Shown here piece after piece: positions 57,651 to 64,000 of a DNA stretch of 64,000 bases. Source of the DNA: Marsupella aquatica (lineage: Eukaryota; Marchantiophyta); contig OZ316895.1 in NCBI GenBank assembly GCA_973895155.1, forward strand, positions 21,638,001-21,702,000. Direction: 5' to 3'. Made by a program: the position numbers and the translations under genes. The notes beneath the pieces are model-generated. The model saw nothing but the letters and a program-made list of their open reading frames with translations. It did not search any database and had not been told where the DNA came from. How positions within the stretch are numbered: position 1 is the stretch's first letter; each line of letters begins with the position of its first letter.

Positions 57651-59238
57651 TAATTGAGATCCGACGGCCAGAGTGCGCAGATTCCCCTGCAAGAAGATCT
57701 CGACCGTAGATCCGTTCCGATTTGACGGGGTTACGGCGCTGTAATCAATGATGATAGCTCCTAATCCGCCGTCTGCGCCGTCGCCTCCGGAGAAACAGCG
57801 AGATTTCGAGGTTTCTCTTTCGCTGCTCGTCAGATTTCATGAATCTGTCGATCAATTGATCGATCGAAGCGCTCTGTTTCTTCGCTTCGATGCGTTCGAC
57901 TTCGTTCTGCTTCGCTTCGATTGACTTGGCATTTCGAGGAGCAGGATTGATGCGCTGGACATGAGCTTTCGTCTGCTTTTGGTTGCCATCTCCCGATCTC
58001 CGCCCTTGGCGCGAAACCCCAGAGCAAGAAAATTGGTGTGAGCTGGTGAGCCGGCTGGTGCGGAATCGCGTGAGCTGGAGAGTCGACCGACTGACCGAGT
58101 CCTCGATTGTTGATTTGGTGTGCGTCTCTGCCGCCACATTAGCCACATTAGCCGCTTTGTGAGTGAACTGTGAATGCTGCTCGCTACTGTTGCTGTATGG
58201 GCCAGGGGAGGACAAAATCATGAAACAGCACAGAGAGGATTGATGATGAAGGGGTCATAGAATGATGTCGTGGAAAGTTTCTCTGCTTGCTGTTGTGCAG
58301 TTGTGGCGAAGGGGTGTGTGATATGATTAGGTGTTTATCTGGAGGAGGTGGTGCTGACGGGGAGGTGATGACGCAGGATTTTGATGATGGTGGTGTTAGG
58401 TTGTTGATGAGAGTCAACTCCGTCACCAAGCAAAGGAGGGTACCGGAGGAAAGTAGGGGGGGCCCATCAGGACGATTCCATCTGACGAGCATTATCTGTG
58501 ACCATGAAACAATTTTCTGTCACGCCGACAGTGTCGGTAGAGTGTGAGCAGTGAGCACACGTGAGTGAGGGAAGGTGGAGGCGGATTCACTTAATGTTTG
58601 TGGTAGGGAAAACAGACGGGAAGCATGAACCGACTGGGAGGGCGGGGAGGAAAGCTATTCTGATTTGTCGCAGAGAGACGAAGAAGTGTTGGCCTCAGGT
58701 CGATTAGAAAAGGCCAAAATGCTTGATTAAGCTGTTTCCGTTGCCTTGGAAAGATTTCATTGAGCTCCTTTCATTGAAAAAGCTGCTCGATTATCTTCTA
58801 CTGAACAAGAAAACAAAGACGGCACGAATTGGGAGCGCGCGAGTTTTTGGTTCCATCGTTGCCCTTGTGGGAAATTTACCGAAGGTGATCAGATGAGTGA
58901 ATATCTACTGCAAAAAGTGCAATTTTTGGGTCCCGATGAACAAGGCCAAGTATGATGGCGTGGCCGAGGCAATTCAAGTCAAGTCTATGCTTTTGTGTAC
59001 TGGAGGTGGATTGGATTTTTGCAGATGATTGTGGTGGTGTGCAATAATGTTAAATGGAGCATTACTCCCCCTCGGTTGGGAACTGAGGGTGCCACTGCAG
59101 CTTGTTGGAGATAGAGGGCGTTGGAGAGGAGGAGAAAGCCGGAGAGTTGGAGGAAGAGGGGAATCTTCCAGGCAATGGCAGTAATATTAGAGGACGCAGT
59201 GTTAGCAGCTGAAGGGATACAGTTGTCAAGATTTGAAA
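57651..59238 (+). promoter_or_regulatory. Probable promoter and 5' leader of the O-fucosyltransferase gene
   Basis: CpG-containing, mixed-composition DNA runs up to the ATG at 59239. No TATA box or transcription start can be assigned with confidence. A complement frame at 58,221-57,745 ends in an Arg run and has no recognised domain; it is not annotated as a gene. Confidence 0.4.
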
Positions 59239-62200
59239 ATGGCGCGCGGACGAGGTGGCGGATCGCGTGTGAAGATTTGTGGATTTCCGGCTATGTCTTG
59301 TCTGTCGATTTTGTGTGGAACATCTTTGTTATGCATCGCCGTATTTTCGATCTTCTGCGGTCGTCTCCTTGACCTCAACAACGGAGACTTTCAACATCGG
59401 TTAGGGCCGCCTCCGTTTCCTTTTCCCGGGCACATCAGCAGCACCTCACTGGTACAGTAATGGAGTGTTTGAAATCTTGCTATGTGGTCTCTGTTCGTTT
59501 AATTTACCAGAAAAGAAGATGAAGTGTCCTGTCGGAGAAAAACAGCGCAGAAACTTTGTACGTTCCGTGACGAAAAATAGTAAGGGGGCTGTCGGAGAAA
59601 GTCAGAAGACCATGACCCGAAATTATCGTAGGGCATAAAGCCCAACTTGCCCAAGTGGCCGAACTTTTGGCTGAGGATGTGCAAGAGCACAGCAGATTGT
59701 ACGAAGCCTGTCGAGAATTCCTGGAGAACGTACCAGGAAGCAGGAAAGGCTTGGAAATCTACAATCAGGAAATAAGTTATCAGCTCACCAGAGAGCAAGA
59801 AAGAAGAAGAGACGTATGGAGGAAAACCACTGCACGTAACTGGGATCCGGAATGGAGGAGAGGATTCTTAATGCAAAATCGGGAACTTGTTTATTAGATT
59901 ATCACAGAGCTGGAACAAACGAGAGGACTATTGGAGTAAAAGCTTTGCTTTTGTAGAATTTATTTTCATACAGATTGCAGGTTAGCTCTGTCCATGTTGG
60001 CTATCCGCGTATTTGTACCTCTTCGTGAGCGAATTGTTCGATGGCGAGTTTCGTAGAAAGTGCATTCTGAACCTAGAGTGTAGGGACGAAAGTTTCAAGT
60101 TCACAAGATAATTAAATTATGCTCAATGCTCCGTAGAGTGTCGGGAAGAGTACATCGGAGCACGGGGATGGGAGGTCAAATGAACTCTCACATTGCTGCC
60201 TCTAAGAGGCTTGACCTTGAAAACGTTCATCTGTTCAGACATTCATATTTACATGTTGTTGTCTCTATCCTTGAAAAACATATGAGGTGCACTTTAATGA
60301 TAGCATCTGTATTTCTCATTCTTGCAGGAAGACTTTTCCATTTCACTTAACACGGACCCACGAGATCTTCGAGATGTTCCGGTACGATTCGAAAACTGCT
60401 GCATCTAATTCTTAGTCATCAGCGAAGCATGTATTTTGGTCTTGGGCGCTCTCATGATAATGACAAGTTTTGCTATTTATGCAATATTATTTTCTTCTAC
60501 ATTTGCGAGACGTTGCTCGGGAGTCTCATCTAAGAACGTCACGGAAATCTTTATCTGGCCACGCCTTGTTTTTGAGCAGGCAAAAGGAGACTCTACCGTA
60601 AAGAATGTTTGGTACTCTAAGAATGCCGAACTTTATCATGGTTGTAGTGCTGCGAGCGATGTCTATGCTCGTAAGTTTTCGGCATACGTTATCTTGAACC
60701 TCTGTTTAGAACGTTATATTTCACACCGTATGGAATCCGAATTCCTGGTCGTGACTGTCTTAAATTTCGTTTTTAGCTGTTATTTGAACTTTTCTGTTGC
60801 TGTAAAGTGTTTAGCTTGATTGCATGTTGTCTTTGAGCGTTTTCAGATTTGGGTTCCACAGTCTCGTAGGATTGTCAAACATGAAGACTAACAAAATCGC
60901 GGCTGCAGCATTGTATTCTGTGTTCCCTTGATAGTGCATTAGATGACATACCATATTAACTGTGGACTGGTGTTGCAGCTGCATCTGACATTGTCAAAAA
61001 TGGATACGTTACAATTCAGGCGAGTGGTGGATTGAATCAACAGAGAACCGGGGTACGGTCTTCGCCATTAATATCTTCCCCTCAAGGAAGATATCTTCCC
61101 TTTATATTCTCATGATAGATCCTCTTCCATGTCTTGTAATTTTAAAACTGTAAAAATGTTTTCATTGAGCGTGCTGTAGAGGTGTGTTGTGATTGTGACG
61201 TGTTTCGGTTCTTGTCTCAGATCACGGACTCGGTGGCTGTCGCTCGGATCTTGAATGCAACTTTAGTCATACCAGAACTGGATCATGCATCGTTCTGGAA
61301 CGATGATAGGTAATTTCTCAAAATTCCTCCCCTGCTGCTGTAAACAGGATTGGCAAGACATGTCGACTTTTTGCATCACCTGATCTTTCTTGCTATTGAA
61401 GCGAGTGGTGGTTGAGATTTCAGTCTGTCGAGAAATGTTGAAGTTTTGACTGTTTAGCGTTGATGATGCAGCGATTTTGAAGACATCTTTGATGTTGATC
61501 ATTTTATATCTGTACTAGCCTCTGATGTGAGGGTCATTAAGGAGTTACCCTTGGATGTACAAAAGCGTTCACCAGCATCACGAATGCGAGTCCCCAGGAA
61601 ATCGCTCCCCCAGTACTATGAACAGAAAGTTTTGGAAAGGCTTATCAGCAAACAAGTAGGTACTAAATTAGGTGCTCTCGTTATTGCAGCCAATGCGACA
61701 TGCTGTCTCTTGTGAATTGTATGTAACGGTTTTTCGACAAGCATTGTGAGTTGAAGACCTTTACTGGTTGCGAACTTCTCCGTGTTCTCTCTCCAGCCAT
61801 ACTGTGAGGGTGGCGGAGCATGATGATCAAGGATTAAACAATTTTTGTTCTGTATATGCAGGTGGTGAAATTGACAAAGTTCGACTACCGGCTTTCAAAC
61901 AAGCTGGAAGAAGATTTGCAGAAACTACGATGCCGTGTTAACTATGAGGCACTGCGGTTTACTGAGCCAATTGCGCAAATGGGTCAGTTGCTGGTGGAAA
62001 GAATGAGGAAGAATGGGCGTTACATTGCGTTGCATCTAAGGTGATTTTACAGGGAGCTTTGTGTGATGTATTTCCCTTACTGTACTGATCCCATGTACTC
62101 TCTTTCACGTTTGCGAATTGGTGAGTTTCGGACTTCGAGTATGATTTTCTTGAGATTGCTTTGGCCTTCGTCTGGGTTGATTGTCACGCCTTTTCAACAA

Positions 62201-63872
62201 GAAAAAGACTGGCCATGCCCGCACATCGCTAGTTTAGAAAGTAGGCCAGTATGGAATCGAGATGAAAATCGAAGAATATGGAATTTTCTGTAGAAGTTTG
62301 AAGTCCCCTTTTTTGCACAGGTTTGAACCAGACATGCTGGCCTTCACCGGTTGCTACTATGATGGAGGTCCCAAAGAAATCGAGGAACTGGGTGAAATTC
62401 GAAAACGTTGGAAAACTCTCCCAGTAAGAATCTTACCTCCTCGGGCTACCTGGAAAGTTTAATGCTTACTGTGGGTGTTTAGCTATGCATATGGCATCCA
62501 GTGTCAAGGTGTACGCGAAGGTCCCCACGTTGACTGGATGGATAGGATCCGTAATACAGAGCCAGCCGTTCATTGAGGGCCATGTTGGCAGTTCCATAGT
62601 AAGACCAGAACAATCTGCCTCAGTTTGTTAAATATAGAAATATAGGACTTGTGACTAGATATGATCTTTCTAGTCTCTTGTCGAGGAGACTACGGGGTTT
62701 CATGGTTTCATTTGTGCCATCAACGTCCAGAGATTTAAGGAAAATGTTTGTATTCCTTAGCTGACCTACGTAAATCTGCTCATATCTCTCTCGCAGGTGG
62801 CTGATCCAGTAAGGGCACGTAGAAATGGTAAATGTCCGTTATCGCCCATTGAGGTTGGTCTCTTGCTGAGGGCCTCAGGGTTTGATGATGATACCAACCT
62901 CTATGTCGCTTCTGGTGAAGTGTACGGTGGTGAGGAAGCTCTTGCACCATTGAGGGCCCTTTTTCCAAATTTCTACACGAAGGAATCATTAGCTATTGAA
63001 AACGAGTTGAGGCCCTTCCAAAATTACTCATCTCGTATGGCGGCCATTGACTACATCGTTTGCGATGAAAGTGATGTATTTGTGGCCAACAACAATGGAA
63101 ATATGGCTCGCATCCTAGCTGGGCATAGGTAAGAGAACTTTTTGCGGATTACAGAATCTGTGAATGATGTTGTGGCATGAATTTATTGTGACTTTATTCA
63201 CTCGTTCAAATGCTTACTAAAGTATTGGGCGAGTGGTGGAGGCGGATTCCTTATACAAGCATAATTATGAACCGTAAGAGAAGTCCCTGAGTATATGAGG
63301 GTTCATGTTGTGGGCCGTTTTACGAGTTTCACAAACCAGTTGGTGAATACCTGTAACAGTCCGTTCTCATGGCAGTGTCCTTGTGAAATTTATATTGCAG
63401 GCGCTTCAATGGTCACAAGCGCACAATTCGGCCAAATGGAAAAAAACTCTCTCCGCTTTTCCTTTCACGCAATGAACTTGGTTGGCAGCAGTTTGCTGAA
63501 AAAGTTCGACATGCCCAAAGGGGCTACATGGGTGATCCGTATGAAGGGAGTTTGGGAAAAGGAGAGTTTCACGAAAACCCTGCGGCGTGTATTTGTAACT
63601 CAGAAGGTCGATCTTTAGTGGAGCTGGCTGAGGAGCCAAAGCAGAGCAGCAAGCAGCAGGGAAATATAGATGCCAACGCAGTAGATACTAAGTGGCCAGA
63701 GTTGGACGAGTACTTAGACACCTTGAGTGAGAATGCAAAAGTAGATCCTGAAGAAATTGTTCACACAGGACTGATAGGGGAGGAAGTGTTGAATTCTGTC
63801 AAGGAAGATGCCAAATTGGAAGCTAAGCTAGAGGAAGTAGAACGTGAAGAGAATCCCTTATTTTTAGATTAA
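59239..63872 (+). CDS. Plant O-fucosyltransferase-like glycosyltransferase (type II membrane protein)
   Basis: Ten exons: 59239-59451, 60328-60381, 60580-60670, 60979-61052, 61221-61309, 61472-61655, 61862-62040, 62321-62423, 62797-63128 and 63401-63872. All junctions are GT-AG with consistent phases, giving 596 residues. Residues about 15-41 form a signal anchor. Family blocks follow: VWYSKNAELYHGCS, GYVTIQASGGLNQQRTG (121-144 region, donor-binding loop), VARILNATLVIPELDH with SFW, DFEDIFDVDHFIS, LTKFDYRLSN, KLRCRVNYEALRF, YIALHLRFEPDMLAFTGC, CPLSPIEVGLLLRASGF, YVASGEVYGGE, FPNFYTKE, SSRMAAIDYIVCDESDVF and NNNGNMARILAGHRR. The family acts in the Golgi, moving fucose (or rhamnose in GT106 relatives) onto wall glycans or proteins; which substrate is unclear. 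An acidic tail of about 85 residues follows CICNS. Exons 2 and 3 are the least certain. Confidence 0.94.
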
Positions 63873-64000
63873 GTTATGATGGCAGAGCACCCCCATGTAC
63901 AGTACCATACCTTTTTCTTTTCTCTGATTCTTTTTGGATTGAATTGAACGAAAATCAAAACCAAGGGATTCTCTTGATCTTTATTGAAGAGTTTTGAGGG
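63873..64000. other. 3' flank of the O-fucosyltransferase gene
   Basis: Short 3' UTR sequence to the window end; no canonical AATAAA is seen before the edge. Confidence 0.5.

Noticed and set aside
57745-58221. Complement ORF of 158 codons ending in an Arg run
   Set aside because: No domain is recognised, the Arg run derives from a simple CGCCG repeat, and it lies in the likely promoter of the O-fucosyltransferase gene.
60423-60579. Hydrophobic frame extending exon 3 of the O-fucosyltransferase gene upstream
   Set aside because: Its phase does not fit exon 2, while the acceptor GAGCAG at 60579 gives phase 0 and family-like text; the upstream frame is probably intron.
1-64000. CRISPR arrays or bacterial operons
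   Set aside because: All supported genes have spliceosomal introns or belong to eukaryotic transposons; none of the tandem arrays has a repeat-spacer layout.

Overview
The window is nuclear DNA of a land plant. Two intact, intron-containing plant genes lie at the right: a COR413-type cold-regulated multispanning membrane protein and a Golgi O-fucosyltransferase-like protein. Everything to their left is a nested graveyard of plant transposable elements. The species cannot be named from sequence alone. Short introns and the unusual mix of LINE types make a seedless plant (bryophyte or lycophyte) plausible, but this is only an inference.

Layout. 1-230: tandem 101-bp repeats cut by the left edge. 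About 1.43-7.5 kb: minus-strand plant L1-type LINE (LINE A) with broken ORF1 (DUF4283-like) and ORF2 (endonuclease, RT, zf-RVT). 7.5-10.9 kb: non-coding, with a possible tRNA-like SINE head. About 10.92-24.65 kb: a second minus-strand LINE of the same family (LINE B), split exactly by a 10,297-bp CACTA element (13504-23800) with 14-bp perfect CACTAGTACATTTT termini and a TTC target duplication. 24.7-31.5 kb: AT-rich, gene-free, with a GC-rich island. 31.5-36.1 kb: decayed Ty1/Copia polyprotein interrupted by non-coding insertions. About 37.13-42.16 kb: plus-strand LINE of another type (LINE C) with 181-bp tandem monomers ahead of ORF1 and a CATTAC-repeat tail. 42.5-46.3 kb: unidentified minus-strand ORF relics, plus a 14-bp minisatellite. 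46.9-48.0 kb: C-terminal relic of another retroelement. 48.94-49.76 kb: four tandem repeats of about 205 bp. 50.085-52.166 kb: COR413 gene, 3 exons. 53.9-55.3 kb: Helitron PIF1-helicase relic. 59.239-63.872 kb: O-fucosyltransferase gene, 10 exons.

The most unusual content is inside the CACTA element. It carries a TNP2-type transposase (broken by two in-frame TGA codons and one frameshift), a divergent intact second gene of about 632 codons (TNP1/TNPA-like position), and an open two-exon gene that joins a CxCxxC...H finger exon to a recognisable SET methyltransferase domain. The same finger exon can also splice in phase onto the TNP2 exon. The SET and second genes are open while the transposase is broken. 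Clusters of the element's TCCGATAC/GTATCGGA end motif occur at both ends, at the start of the second gene and in its first intron.
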